Source of the DNA: Perognathus longimembris pacificus
Taxonomy: Eukaryota; Chordata; Mammalia; Rodentia; Heteromyidae
Length of the DNA stretch: 64,000 bases
Assembly (NCBI RefSeq): GCF_023159225.1
Contig: NC_063172.1
Coordinates: 63,422,828 to 63,486,827 of the forward strand
Direction of reading: 5' to 3'
Shown in pieces: positions 1 through 10,777 of this stretch (its first letter is position 1; the number at the start of each line of letters is the position of its first letter). The notes under the pieces are model-generated. The model was not told the origin of the DNA and did no database searches. It was given only the letters and a program-made list of their open reading frames with translations. Made by a program: the position numbers and the translations under genes.

Positions 1-2031
1 TGCCAGGTGAATACATGAGTCTAAAGTTCAGGTTGATGTCTAGACTGAGATATAAATTTGAAATCCAGTGAATAGGTGGTGTATATATACGTGTGTATAT
101 ATATTATACTAGATGTTATATTGAGTCTTGATCGACGTCACCCATTCTCATCCAATAGCTGTTTTTTTAAAGTCATGGTCCTGGGTGGGATCTAGGAGAA
201 AACAAGTGGAGAAGAGAAGCTGCTCAGCAAAAAGGCCTGAGACACCTGAGAGCCTCTGAGGTGGAGAAGCTAAGGAGGGGAGTGAAAGCAGCAAGAAGAG
301 GTGCTCAGCCAGCCGGGACGGGCTGGGAACAGCAGATTCCTGGAAGACAAGTGAAGATGCCGTCTCAAGGAGATCCCTCATGCCCACAGCTAGTGGCTGA
401 TGGGAATGCCATGTGCCCAGCTTCTGCACAAAGCAAGTAGAAATTCCCCGTTGGCCATGTCAGATATTAGAAAGGGAGAAAATTACTGTAAGCTAAACAT
501 ATTGGAAACCAAGCATTTTTCCCTTAGGAAGGGCATAGAGCATTCTTTATATTTTTTCTTTATTATTTTTTGGAAGAATTACTAGCGTCAACTAACCTAA
601 GTTTGTACATATGCACTTATTATACACATACGTGCATGACTATACATTGCTTAGATAACCAATGGTGAGCAATAGCTTTTAAAATTTGATAAAACTACGA
701 GTGATTTCTTCCCTTTTGTCTGCTAGTGCTGGAGATGCCTGCTTTTTTGGACTGTGTTGTACATGTGTGAAAAGAATAATTTCCTTGCAAGTGTGTGAAA
801 TTCATGAAGCAAGTGGGACATTGTTCTGCTGATCCCTAAAACCTCGCCTACTTCAAAGGTTCTAAGCAAAATGCTTATACCTATGAGCTGTGTTAAGCCC
901 AGTTGGCTGGGGGTGAGGGGCAGCAGCCTTTGGAATAAGCTGGATTAACCCCACTGCCAATTCTCTTAGGAAAGAGACAGCTCAGCTTTATGGAGCATAT
1001 AGGTCACCAGCAAGAGTTAGATTATAAAAGTCTTCAAGTTGCAATCATTCCATCCTGTGAGGGAATTGGCTGTGATTTAGGCTTACGTGTGAAAGAAATG
1101 AACTTTTAGAGAAGAACCATGAAAATCAGCACTATTTCATATAGTTTAAGTAGATAGCTATTCTTGGTTCAATATAGGCATTCATTCGGTTCAGTTTCCT
1201 CAGGTTCAGAGGTAATAAAAAACTCACAGTTTTTCCTTACAAATTCAATCAATTTGTAAGGGTCTATTATTTTTAAAGCTATTTCTTTTGCTTGAGTTGC
1301 ATACCTACTAATTCTTCACTGCCAGTTGTGAAAAGAACAGGGCAAATCTTCCCCCTCTCTGTTGTAAGAGAAGAAAGTATGAGATGGAAAGGTGTGAGTG
1401 GTCTTTTCACGTTTGAATCCTTTGCCATGTGCTTCAGAAAGAATTTCAAATAGGATAGGCTCTTCCCAGAATATTGAATCAGACATTTCCTTCTCAACAA
1501 TGACCCCTTTCTTACTTGAATATTGAAAACTAAACCTGTTTGGAAATGTTCTGGAAAAGCTGATCATATGCCAGTTGAAAATAGGAATAGATTAGATTTA
1601 TCAAAATTGTCCTTGAATGAAGACTGATTTTACGGCTAAATTGGAGTTAAGTAAATTTCAAGTCTTTGCTGTTTGATTAGGGTCAGGATTTGGCAGGTGG
1701 ACGCGTAAGCCACAAATTAGCAAAGCCAGATCTGTTAGCACTCGCGAGTCCAGAAGCAAATGCACAGATTTGATTTTCACCTGAGCCCTGGGGACCAAAA
1801 TGTTTGCGCTATCAGGTGAGCCACATGATCATCAAGACAAGTTATTTGAGTGTGTGAATTAAGCTGCATGTGTTGAATTAGAAAAAGGTCCCTAAACATA
1901 AGTCCTCCTGAAAGGTGGTAGCTATTTAGGTCCAAGACTGTACAAATTCCTTTTTTTTTTTTTTTGGTAGTTTCATCATTTCTATGTTGTCACTGTCTCC
2001 TCTTTTAATCTTTACCTCCCCCCTCCTGTGG
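1..2031. other. single-copy-like DNA, no gene seen
   Basis: No open frame reaches 100 codons and no protein motif is recognisable on either strand. The stretch holds a short TA/TG-rich patch near 80-110 and a T16 run near 1950. I see no repeat family that I can name. It reads as ordinary non-coding nuclear DNA. Confidence 0.6.
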
Positions 2032-2240
2032 GCCAGTACTGATGTTTGAACTTATAGCCTAGTGCTGTCCCTTAATGTTTTTTGCTCATGGCTGGCACTA
2101 TACTCTTAAACCTCCAGATTTGTGGTGGCTATTTGGAGATAAGAGACTCATGGACTTTCTGCCTTGGCTGGCTTTGAACTCTGATCCTCAGATTCCAGCC
2201 TCCTAAGCAGCTAGGCACACAGGGGTGAGCTAACGGTGTA
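2032..2240 (-). repeat. old composite SINE, B1-like + Geo monomers
   Basis: Read on the minus strand, a 7SL/B1-like left half (positions 2240 to about 2130) is followed by a Geo-like right half (about 2110 to 2032). The Geo half keeps the order 'ctcaaggctggcact' then 'ccagtact' seen in the younger IDL-Geo copies, but with many substitutions and a small deletion. A second 7SL-like scrap, also minus, seems to continue to about 2315. The divergence suggests an older family than IDL-Geo. Confidence 0.55.
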
Positions 2241-2702
2241 ACCTAGGCTGGATTCCTGGGTCTCCTGGTGACCCTCCTGCCTCATCCTCCTTTGGGTAAC
2301 CAGCATGAATCACCAAGGTAACCTCCATCTCTTGCAGCACCTTCTTTCTTTGTCCTCCTTCGAATACAGATTTTTGTCCAGATTTGACCCTCTTATATCC
2401 ATATCTGACGATGATTCCATTTGTTCCTGTTGGTTCACCCACTGAATATATAGGCGAATGGTGTCCACACATGTACGGTTTACATAGACTTTTCTCTCTA
2501 GTTCCAGATTCATTCATCAATCTGCCACATGGATATCACAGAGTGGTAATCCCACCTTGAATGACTATCTCAAAGTTCAACACGTAGGAAATTAAACATA
2601 CGAGGTTTCCCTCCACATATTCTAGCTTGATCAGTACCTGTGTTTCTATTCAGTTATTTCTCTCATCTGCAAGATAAATTCCCTCTCATCAATTTTCCAC
2701 AG

Positions 2703-2918
2703 GGGGCTGGGGATATGGCCTAGTGGTAAAGTGCTCGCCTCATATATATGAAGCCCTGGGTTCGATTCCTCAGCACCATGTATATATAGAAAATGGCAGA
2801 AGTGGTGCTGTGGCTCAAGTGGTAGAGTGCTAGCCTTGGGCAAAAAGAAGCCACGGACAGTGCTCAGCCCCTGAGTTCAAGGCCCAGCACTGGCCAAAAA
2901 ACATAACAAAAACAAAAC
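2703..2918 (+). repeat. IDL-Geo dimeric SINE
   Basis: The tRNA-Ala/ID-like left monomer starts at gggctggggatatggcc, with a B box at about 2759. The Geo monomer follows from about 2796 and ends with an A-rich tail. The flanking duplication is caattttccacag (2690-2702) against caatttccacag (2919-2930), one base shorter on the right. This is a full-length copy. The family depends on L1 machinery for movement; the internal boxes imply RNA polymerase III transcription. Confidence 0.85.
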
Positions 2919-2946
2919 CAATTTCCACAGTGGAGCTCTTAACATC

Positions 2947-3092
2947 ATCTCCTCCTCCTCCTCCTCCTCCCCCTCCCCCCCCCTCCCCTCCCCCTCCCCC
3001 TCCCCCTCCCCCTCCCCCTCCCCCTCCTCCTCCTCCCCCCCCTCCTCCCTTCTCCCTCCTCCTCCCCCCCTCCTCCCTTCCCCCTCCTTTTT
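2947..3092. repeat. CCT/CCCCCT-rich microsatellite
   Basis: An almost uninterrupted pyrimidine tract on the plus strand, passing from (CTC)n to (CCCCCT)n and back to CCT-rich units. It sits between two oppositely oriented IDL-Geo copies and directly abuts the T-run that is the tail of the next one. The poly-proline and poly-Glu/Gly frames across it are low-complexity artefacts. Confidence 0.9.
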
Positions 3093-3283
3093 TGCCAATT
3101 CAGGGGCTCAGACTCAGGGCCTGAGCACTGTCCCTGGCTTCTTTTTGCTCAAGGCTGGCACTCTACCTCTGGAGCCACAGCACCGCTTCTGACCTTTTCT
3201 GTGTATGTGGTGCTGGGGAATCGAACCCAGGGCTTCATGCATGCTAGGCAAGCCCTCTACCACTAAGCCACATTCCCAGCCCT
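3087..3283 (-). repeat. IDL-Geo dimeric SINE
   Basis: Minus-strand copy: the tail is the T-run at about 3087-3093, the Geo monomer spans about 3094-3195, and the ID-like monomer about 3200-3283, ending in the complement of the gggctgg start. It has more substitutions than the 5 kb and 7 kb copies. I found no clear target-site duplication, because the left flank is the microsatellite. Confidence 0.8.
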
Positions 3284-3379
3284 ATTTTTTTGTTTTGGAA
3301 GCTCAAACACATCTTGACTTCTGTCCTGTAGCTCAAACAATTGTTGACAGTTGTCATCTCATGTATGAAGCTCATACAA

Positions 3380-3500
3380 CAAGATAGGGAGAATAATGGG
3401 CAAGGGAGTGACATTGATCAAGATAAATTGTACTCATAAACTGACACATTGAACTGAAATTGCTTTGTACAACTAAAGATAATAATAAAAAAAGAGACAA
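3380..3500 (+). repeat. L1 3' end fragment
   Basis: The last ~120 bp of an L1 3' UTR in sense orientation: a purine-rich start, then the order of motifs seen at the other L1 ends in this window (reverse complemented), ending in 'gataataataaaaaaag'. It is diverged and strongly 5'-truncated. Confidence 0.5.
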
Positions 3501-5020
3501 GAAGGATAAAAAAGAAATAAATTCTTACAACAAGACAGTGCTAGGAAAACCACTCTTGTAGAAAAAGCATCAAGACAGACCTATTTGCTTCCTAGGTAGC
3601 TGCTTTTAGAGAGAAGCTCCTATGGGGTAATTGGGCATTTGTTCTTGGATGCATAGCTCTAAAGCCAATGACTGGTTGTTTTGGAGATTGTGTGAGCTTC
3701 TCCTTCTGTGGAGACTCTGTTACCAGTACTTCAGGTCTGTTGGTTTCGATAGCACTGCTGAGATTCCACCGAGAGCGATTTAGGGCTTGCATCAGAGGAA
3801 AGCACAGAGACAGCACATGAAAGGCGCTAGCATTTCCCCTAAGGAATTTGAGAGGTGGTAGGCAGATTTGTCCTGCCAGTGCCATTGGTTAAATATGAGT
3901 GTGGAAGTGAAGGTGACACCTGGATAAACACTGAAGAGGAGAGAAAGGAAGCTCTGTCCTCAAGCTCCCACCAAATGGCAGTCCTGTGTCGAGTTGATGG
4001 AGGAGGAATGTTAAGGGCTGGAGAACTGCTCCAAACGCGGATGCGATCTCAATGCTCAGACACCCGGAGGGCAGGGAGAGCAGAAATAATCAACAGCTTG
4101 ATTCTGGCTTTTCAGAGAGATCAGTCAATCCAAAGGCACAGGAAAAGTCAAGCAGCTGGGGCAGGTTGTGCCTACCACTGCAGTTTACATCTGTATTCCC
4201 GAATGTTCAGTAACGTCGTCATATTTGCTGCCGGAGAGAATAAATCAGATGTTATCAGAGGTAGACAGAAAGCTAGAGAGAAACGCAGGGTTGAAGACCT
4301 TGCATGTAATGCTAGCCCTTTGCACCCTCTCACTTGCATACTAAGTGCTGGTCTGCAGATGGCTTTGTGCTATTGCAGCTGCGGAGTCGACTTACATGGG
4401 CCGGAGAATTCTATTGCCCTTGCCGCGGACAAGAGGCTTCTTTCAGAAAACAAAGGCAAAGCAGGATTCATTCAAGCTTCAGGTGAATGTGTACTGTAAT
4501 GTCTCTCGGAAAATTTCAAAACCAACTGGAATATTTTTTTTTCTCAAAAATTGGAGTTGATATTTCCAAAGCTCCCTTTGTCTCTGGCTCTCCCTTCCAT
4601 CTTTCCATTTGGGGACTGGGCCTCGCCGGCTTCTTTCCTGTTTTTTTGATATGTAGCTCCACGTTTTGTGGTCTCTCTTTCTTTGACACTTCTATTTTTA
4701 ATAAGGAGAGATGAAAGAAAGAATACTCTGTCTACCTGTTAAAATAAATTATCTCTGTATCAGCATGCTTCGCACTCCCCATCGTTTGTGAACGTGTAAC
4801 AGTTAGCAGAGCAGAGCTCAGCGGCATGTCTGCAAGGCTGTCTGAGATCACACGTAGCTCTCGTCACTCGGAGGAGCTCCCCAAAGACCCAGGAAAAGTG
4901 CTGAACGGTTCAAATAAGAGCTTGCAGGGAGAGGTTAAGTGGATTGGGATTATTCATCCTGTGTCATAAGAGAATTTGCTAAAAAGTAATATTAATTTGT
5001 CTTAGACAAAGTGATATGTT
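3501..5020. other. single-copy-like DNA with a 214-codon open frame
   Basis: Higher in GC and CpG than its surroundings between about 3700 and 4450. It contains one uninterrupted 214-codon frame (3855-4499, plus strand), listed separately. I recognise no repeat family. A regulatory or conserved non-coding element is possible but cannot be shown from one sequence. Confidence 0.5.
3855..4499 (+). other. 214-codon open frame, probably not a gene
   Basis: This is the longest frame in the window that is not low-complexity. It starts MVGRFVLPVPLVKYECGS and ends FIQASGECVL. I recognise no domain, signal peptide or membrane segment, and the composition is mixed without obvious family features. There is no good splice context or upstream promoter that I can point to. 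A frame of this length is not very unlikely by chance in 64 kb of six-frame sequence, so I treat it as a chance frame in a GC-richer, single-copy patch. A lineage-specific gene or an exon of an unrecognised gene cannot be excluded. Confidence 0.15.
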
Positions 5021-5034
5021 AAAAAGGGAAACCA

Positions 5035-5250
5035 TGGGCTGGGGATATAGCCTAGTGGCAAGAGTGCCTGCCTCGGATACACGAGGCCCTAGGTTCGATT
5101 CCCCAGCACCACATATACAGAAAACGGCCAGAAGTGGCGCTGTGGCTCAAGTGGTAGAGTGCTAGCCTTGAGCGGGAAGAAGCCAGGGACAGTGCTCAGG
5201 CCCTGAGTCCAAGGCCCAGGACTGGCCAAAAAAAAAAAAAAAACAATAAT
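5035..5250 (+). repeat. young IDL-Geo dimeric SINE
   Basis: A full-length copy flanked by a perfect 14-bp duplication, aaaaagggaaacca (5021-5034 and 5251-5264), with an A16 tail. It carries two diagnostic variants shared with the copy at 7.2-7.4 kb: 'ggatacacgaggccctagg' in the ID-like half and 'gagcgggaagaag' in the Geo half. The intact boxes, clean tail and perfect duplication suggest recent insertion. Confidence 0.92.
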
Positions 5251-5264
5251 AAAAAGGGAAACCA

Positions 5265-6410
5265 CAACATCTTTCTTATTTTTTTCTTTTTTGTGAATCT
5301 TAAAAAGACATGCCTTTCTTAGCTGCACTAACAGACTTTCCTTTGGAGGTGTTTGTTTCAGGGGGAACCCAGTGTCCTAGTAGGAAAGGAAACTGCACAG
5401 AGATTTTCAACAAGAAAAGCATAAAGAATTTCCTAATTATAAAAGGGAGTCAGAATTATAAGGGATTACCAAGGAAGAAGTAAAGATAACTGCAAAGATT
5501 GCAGGAAGGGTGAGTGGACAGAGTAATCTCTTCCCGGGACTAAGGTAGGGTTTTCACGCAGGAGGTCCTGTGTGTGCCGAAGTCCTTGCAGAGAGAGTGG
5601 GGCTGTGGGTCACGGAAGGACAGGCAAGTGGTCGCAGTCTTGCTTGGTTGGGACTTGGTGGAAATTCACACTTGGGACCAAGAGAAATTGTTGGCGAAAA
5701 GGAAGTTTCTCAATTGTGTCAGTATGAGCTGCCGGCTGCTATACAGTACAGGAGGAAGAACCAAGTGCTTGTTGCACAGAGCTCTAAGATGCTTAGAAAC
5801 GACAGAGCTGAAGAATTCAGGTGCAGCCTAATATTCAATACCTATCCTATGAAACTAGAAAACTGGAAAGGATGGGTGGCGTTCCGAGGAAAGGAGGAGA
5901 ATGAGGGACGATATGACTTCAGACGCATTGCACTCATAAATGGATGCATTGAAGAGTAACCCCATTGTACAGTTACCTACAGATAAAAATAGAAGAAAAA
6001 AAATGAAAAGTGATCTGGGAAAGCATATCCTGACACTGAAGAAAACCATTTCTAGTGATGTCTCTCTAGCTCCCTCTACTGACAATAGTTTAATAGTGTG
6101 CCACTGGATGGAGACAAACTAAAGAATACAGATCCATGTTTTGCCAAGCAGACAATGAAGGGGGCTTTTGGCAATGCTACACTGATAATGAATATAAGGA
6201 TATTTTGGAGTAACTGGCAATGCATAAGGTGAACCAAATAAAAGGGTCCTAACTTTGTTTTTTGCTGTGCGGTCTCTCAGGATCTCCAGTGAGGACACTA
6301 TTAAGATAACATAGATGGAACGAGATGGAGTTCCAAAAAGTCTGTTTTTGTTCTGCCATTTGTTTTCTATTGACATTACATTGTCTTTGAAAAAGTTTTT
6401 AAAGCCACAA

Positions 6411-6411
<1 letters not shown>
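5265..6411. other. single-copy-like DNA, no gene seen
   Basis: A 129-codon frame at 5570-5959 overlaps others in different frames and shows no recognisable motif. No repeat family is recognised. Nothing here supports a gene call. Confidence 0.5.

Positions 6412-6453
<42 letters not shown>
6412..6453. repeat. (GT)n microsatellite
   Basis: About 21 uninterrupted GT units, followed by 'tgggggtg'. Alternating purine-pyrimidine DNA of this kind can adopt Z-form. Confidence 0.95.
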
Positions 6454-6455
<2 letters not shown>

Positions 6456-6879
6456 GGGGGTGTTGTAGTTATGCACTGATTACCAGTATCATTGCCAATC
6501 TGAGGAAAAATGCATATTACTTCTGAATCTTCTTTTGGTATACATGTATATTAAAAGACATCTGAGGCATCTGTTTTGTACAGTTGGGTTTGCAGTTGTT
6601 TGGAGGGACAATTCCAACCTATCAAACTTTGGTATTAACATTTAAAATACTATTTACACATCACTCATCTGTGTCAATCAGATTTCCACAAAATAACAAA
6701 ATAATCCAGAAAACCTCTCTAACAGGGAACAATTGAATTTTCTCATTATTTCAGATAACAGTTGGTTGATCCTGTTGTGTCTGGGTCTGTGGCAAAGCAA
6801 TACCTTGCAGAGAGGAAACCTGTTTACCTTGTGGCAACCAGGAAACAAAGAAAGCCATTAGGTTCCCAATGTCATCTTT

Positions 6880-7123
6880 TTTCTTTCTTTCTTCTTCTTC
6901 TTCTTCTTTTTTTTTTTTTGCCAGTCCTGGGGCTTGAACTCAGGGCCTGAGCACTATCCCTGGCTTCTTTTTGCTCAAGGCTAGCACTCTGCCACTTGAG
7001 CCACAGCACCACTTCTGGCTTGTTCTATAAATGTGGTGCTGAGGAATCGAACCCAGGGCTTCATGTATATGAGGCAAACACTCTTGTCACTAGGCCATAT
7101 TCCCAGCCGCCCCCCCCCCCCCA
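6880..7123 (-). repeat. IDL-Geo SINE with C13 run at its 5' junction
   Basis: A minus-strand copy flanked by a perfect 15-bp duplication, cccaatgtcatcttt (6865-6879 and 7124-7138). Its tail (left end) has become a T/CTT-rich microsatellite (6880-6918). At its 5' end (right side) a run of 13 C (7110-7122) plus one A lies between the SINE start and the duplication. The G-run is therefore an addition or expansion at the 5' end of the element. Confidence 0.9.
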
Positions 7124-7189
7124 CCCAATGTCATCTTTAGGAGCACACCTGCCATAAACCTCACTTCCTTCGACTAGACTTTATTTCTT

Positions 7190-7390
7190 TTTTTTTTTTG
7201 GCCAGTCCTGGGCTTTGGACTCAGGGCCTGAGCACTGTCCCTGGCTTCTTCCCGCTCAAGGCTAGCACTCTGCCACTTGAGCCACAGTGCCGCTTCTGGC
7301 CGTTTTCTGTATATGTGGTGCTGGGGAATCGAACCTAGGGCCTCGTGTATCCGAGGCAGGCACTCTTGCCACTAGGCTATATCCCCAGCC
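7190..7390 (-). repeat. young IDL-Geo dimeric SINE
   Basis: A full-length copy flanked by a perfect 16-bp duplication, ctagactttatttctt (7174-7189 and 7391-7406). It carries the same diagnostic variants as the 5.0-kb copy (complements of ggatacacgaggcc and of gagcgggaagaag). It lies only 51 bp from the duplication of the previous SINE, in the same orientation. Confidence 0.92.
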
Positions 7391-7406
7391 CTAGACTTTA
7401 TTTCTT

Positions 7407-9240
7407 AAAGGTCCTTGCACCTCCCAATAGTTACCCAACCTAGCTACAATAATATCAACACTTTCTAGTGGGGTTTTTGTGAGAACTAGGAGACACTATT
7501 GTGATATAAAGCTTTTGGTAAATATTCTTATAAAAGCCTTTGGTTAATTTAACTTATGTGCCCCAAATATAGTTAATATAAGGCCAGAAAGCACACAAGG
7601 CTTAGAGATGGTGAAAAATATAGCTAACGTCAAAGGTAACAGAAAACCTGGTGCTCTTGTGTGTGTGTTAAACGCATTTATTTGTGGATTATGAAAACTT
7701 AATTTGTGTGTAATCCTGACTGGTCAGTTTGGGCTACCCATCTCTAGAAATAATAGTGTTTATTTATTAGAAGTCTTATGAGATTTGAATTTAGCCACAA
7801 GCTTGCATTTACTGAGACTCATGCTAAGCACCAATGCCACACACTACATTTTTGATTAAGTAATCAATTTTACTAAGCAGCATGCTATAACTAGTATTTT
7901 CCAGATGACTGAGTTAGGCTCACATAAATTTGGAATGTTGCAAAGGCCACACAGTTGGGTGATTGCATCCCCAGGATGGAAACTGAAGCAGTCCGGATCT
8001 AGGAACTGTGTGTTCCATCTTTGTGCATTATCTTGAGGCAAGAATGGAGGGTCTGTCATCCCGAACTTACAGTTGTGGGTAGTGTACATGCAAGGGAACA
8101 ACGAAGTGCATACGTTTAAATAAAAAGAAATCTATGAATAAATATCATGTGGCATGAAATGTTGAAATGTTGGTAATAGTATTGTATGGAAGAGAACAAT
8201 GGGGAAGGGATATCTGTGATTCTTTTAAGAGTAGGGTCAGGGGAACTTTCTGAGAAAAGGAAATGTAAGCTTAGATTGAAAAAGAATACGTTTAGTAAAG
8301 GGTAGTTTGAACATCCTGCCAATAAGCACCCCCTTTTTTTCCTCTCATGAATAAATAAAACACTTTCATGTATAAACAAAACATTTTCTTGACCCAGGCA
8401 GCCTTTCAGGGAAAGCTTACACTTGCTCAGGTAGAAGCTGCGAATAGTAAGGACTCTACTTCTTGAATAATCAACACATAGATGCTTATATGTTGTTTAG
8501 TTTGCACATGGAATCTTTTATTAGATAATTGCAAAAACTTAGCTATTTACACGTCCTGTCACCTTCCTGCCTTTAAAAATTTGTTAGATTTTGGAAACAC
8601 CAACTTACTTCTGTTGTTCACAGTGGCTTTGCAAAAGACTTCTGGAAATACAGTGAGAATCAGAGGTGTCATTGCTTGTGCTTTCCATTTCTGAACTATA
8701 GCTGATTTCTTTGGCAAACTTATCATTTCTAATTTAATGGGTAGTCTTCAGTAATTGAACCAGCTATTTGAAAGGTGTAATGGGAGCTTAGGAAATCATC
8801 ACAGAGGACTAAAATATGGTAAACAGGGAAAAGGACATAATGCTTCTTTATGCTTATTTGGTTGTTATTACTGTTAATAAAAATAATAATAGGAGAACTG
8901 ATATAACTATCCTTTTAAAATCATTGTTTAAAATGTCCTATGACATAGCAGTTGTTGTAGTGTGAAAGAACTTAGAATACAATAATAAAAGTGAGTCGCA
9001 ATGGGCCCTGCTTGGCAAATGCTCTGGGGTTATTTGAAAGCAAAGTGGTCACAAATGATTTAAGGCTATTTCACGTGGAAAAGCGGAATGAAGCCGCACT
9101 CTGAGGTGGGCGTGTGCTTAGTCCTCCTCCCTGGACTGGGGAATATTTATTGACAGGGATGTCTATTATGGTGTTAGAGCCAGCTGATGGATGACCTAGC
9201 GATCTCTGTCTTCAGGCTCTTGGATGATCCTGGACTCCCC
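7407..9240. other. AT-rich single-copy-like DNA
   Basis: No frame above 90 codons, no recognised repeat and no protein motif. There is a short ATA-rich patch near 8875. I see nothing else to report in this stretch. Confidence 0.55.
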
Positions 9241-9365
9241 TGTGTGGGCTAGATTTGGTGACTCATTGCTAATGAACAGAATATGGCAGAAGTAAAGGAC
9301 CACTTTTTTGTTAAAAAAAATTAACTCCTTGTAAAGCCTTGTGACTTCCATTTTAGATGCTCAGG
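9241..9365 (+). repeat. MLT1-like MaLR LTR fragment
   Basis: The order 'gctagatttggtgactcattg' (split here as gctagattt / ggtgactca), then 'gaatatggcagaagt', then 'tgacttcc' matches what I remember of the central part of MLT1-type LTRs (ERVL-MaLR), an ancient mammalian family. It is short and diverged and has no visible ends. Confidence 0.5.
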
Positions 9366-9779
9366 GAGAAACCTACCTTGTTATGAGCAGCCTTGTAGTG
9401 AGGGCTCCATGAAATGGGCCAAGGTTTACTTATAACCTAGAATAAACCTGGAAACAAATCTCCTTCCTTCTCCTGGGCCCTCCCCCAGCTCTGGACTCGG
9501 AAGGGACCATAACCATGGCTGACTGTTTTACTACCTCCAAGAACCACGGACAGTCAGTGTCATTAGACACTCAGATTTCTGATTCTCGTAAGTGAAATAG
9601 AGTAAATACTTGTTTAAAATGTGAAATTTATTTGTTATTCAGCCATACGTATGCAGAGCAACATGGGACTGACCCATTCTAGATGGGCCTACGTCTCTGC
9701 AAACTGGTTTGTGACGCAATCCCAGGGGCCCACTGTGGCAGGAGGCTGGTAGCACATGCCAGGGTTTATGCACACCTGG

Positions 9780-10080
9780 TTTGGGGTTTCATCTCAATGC
9801 CCTTGACTGAGGCTATATCCGTCAAGCTCTTCATTGAGAACGACGGGTGTGGAACACCGCCAAGAAAAGCAAAAGGAAGTTTATTAGAAAGACACCAGGA
9901 GGAAGTGAATGGGGGTACAGTGGGGTTATAAAAGGAATTGAGGTCAGGCTTAGGGATCAGCAGGCGTCCATAGTTCCCGGGGGGTACTTCTCCCAGAAGC
10001 AACCTGGATCACTACCACATATAGCTTAGGGGGTTGCTTTGCTCATATAGGATTCAAAGCCCAGGGTGGCAACTTTTGAA
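9780..10080 (-). repeat. probable LTR fragment, promoter and poly(A) core
   Basis: Read on the minus strand, a TATA-like 'ttttataacccc' (complement near 9925-9936) is followed about 50 bases later by AATAAA (complement of tttatt, 9881-9886) in the context aataaacttccttttgc. That spacing is typical of the U3/R region of a retroviral LTR. Neither LTR end nor a target-site duplication could be fixed, and I recognise no internal viral gene nearby. The class (ERV1 or ERVL) is uncertain. Confidence 0.4.
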
Positions 10081-10548
10081 TTGTATCCTTAAAAAGAAAT
10101 GTGCTTCTATATTCTTATCCTTTTATGTGGCTGGATGGGAAGATGAGTGAGAGCCATTTTTGTGTGACCTAATGGACCAGGGTAATATTTTAGGGATTGT
10201 AAAACAACAACAATAACAATAACAATGACAACAAAATCCCGGAAACGTGCGCTCAATACTGTCGAGCTCCCCATGACACGACTCACTATTTTGAGTGTAA
10301 ATGGGAGGGATCTTTTGCTGAAAGGTGCTCTCATAGAAGCAGCCTTGTCTATATTCGGAGGCTACACCACTGGGAAGAAGGTATGGGAATCAGGTTCTCC
10401 TCAGGAGCAGAAAACCTATGCTCTACTTACAGTTATCAGAGGCAAAAATTTATGAAGTACACTGCTTATAAAGCACATACCATTTCCTGAATTAAGGGTG
10501 CCTCTCATTTCTGATGATGCATTCAATAGATTAGAAAATTAGAAACCC

Positions 10549-10761
10549 GGCTGGGAATATGGCTTTGTGGTAGAGAGCTTGCCTTGCATGCATGAAGCCC
10601 TGGGTTCGATTCCTCAGCACCACATAAACCGAAAAAGCCAGAAGTGGCGCTGTGGCTCAAGTGGTAGAGTGCTATCTTTGAGCAAAAAGGAAGCTAGGGA
10701 CAGTGCTCAGGCCCTGAGTCCAAGCCCCAGGACTGGCAAAATAAAAGAAATAAAAAAAAAA
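10549..10761 (+). repeat. IDL-Geo SINE, older subtype
   Basis: Flanked by agaaaattagaaaccc (10533-10548) and agaaaattggaaaccc (10762-10777), 15 of 16 identical. The left monomer reads 'ggctttgtggtagag' and the junction 'cataaaccgaaaaagcc', variants shared in part with the copy at 60.4 kb but not with the 5-kb and 7-kb copies. The tail is mixed A-rich. Confidence 0.88.
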
Positions 10762-10777
10762 AGAAAATTGGAAACCC

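Noticed and set aside
2703..2790. Possible tRNA-Ala gene from the A and B boxes
   Set aside because: It is the ID-like half of a dimeric SINE, with no intact cloverleaf or terminator and many copies in the window.
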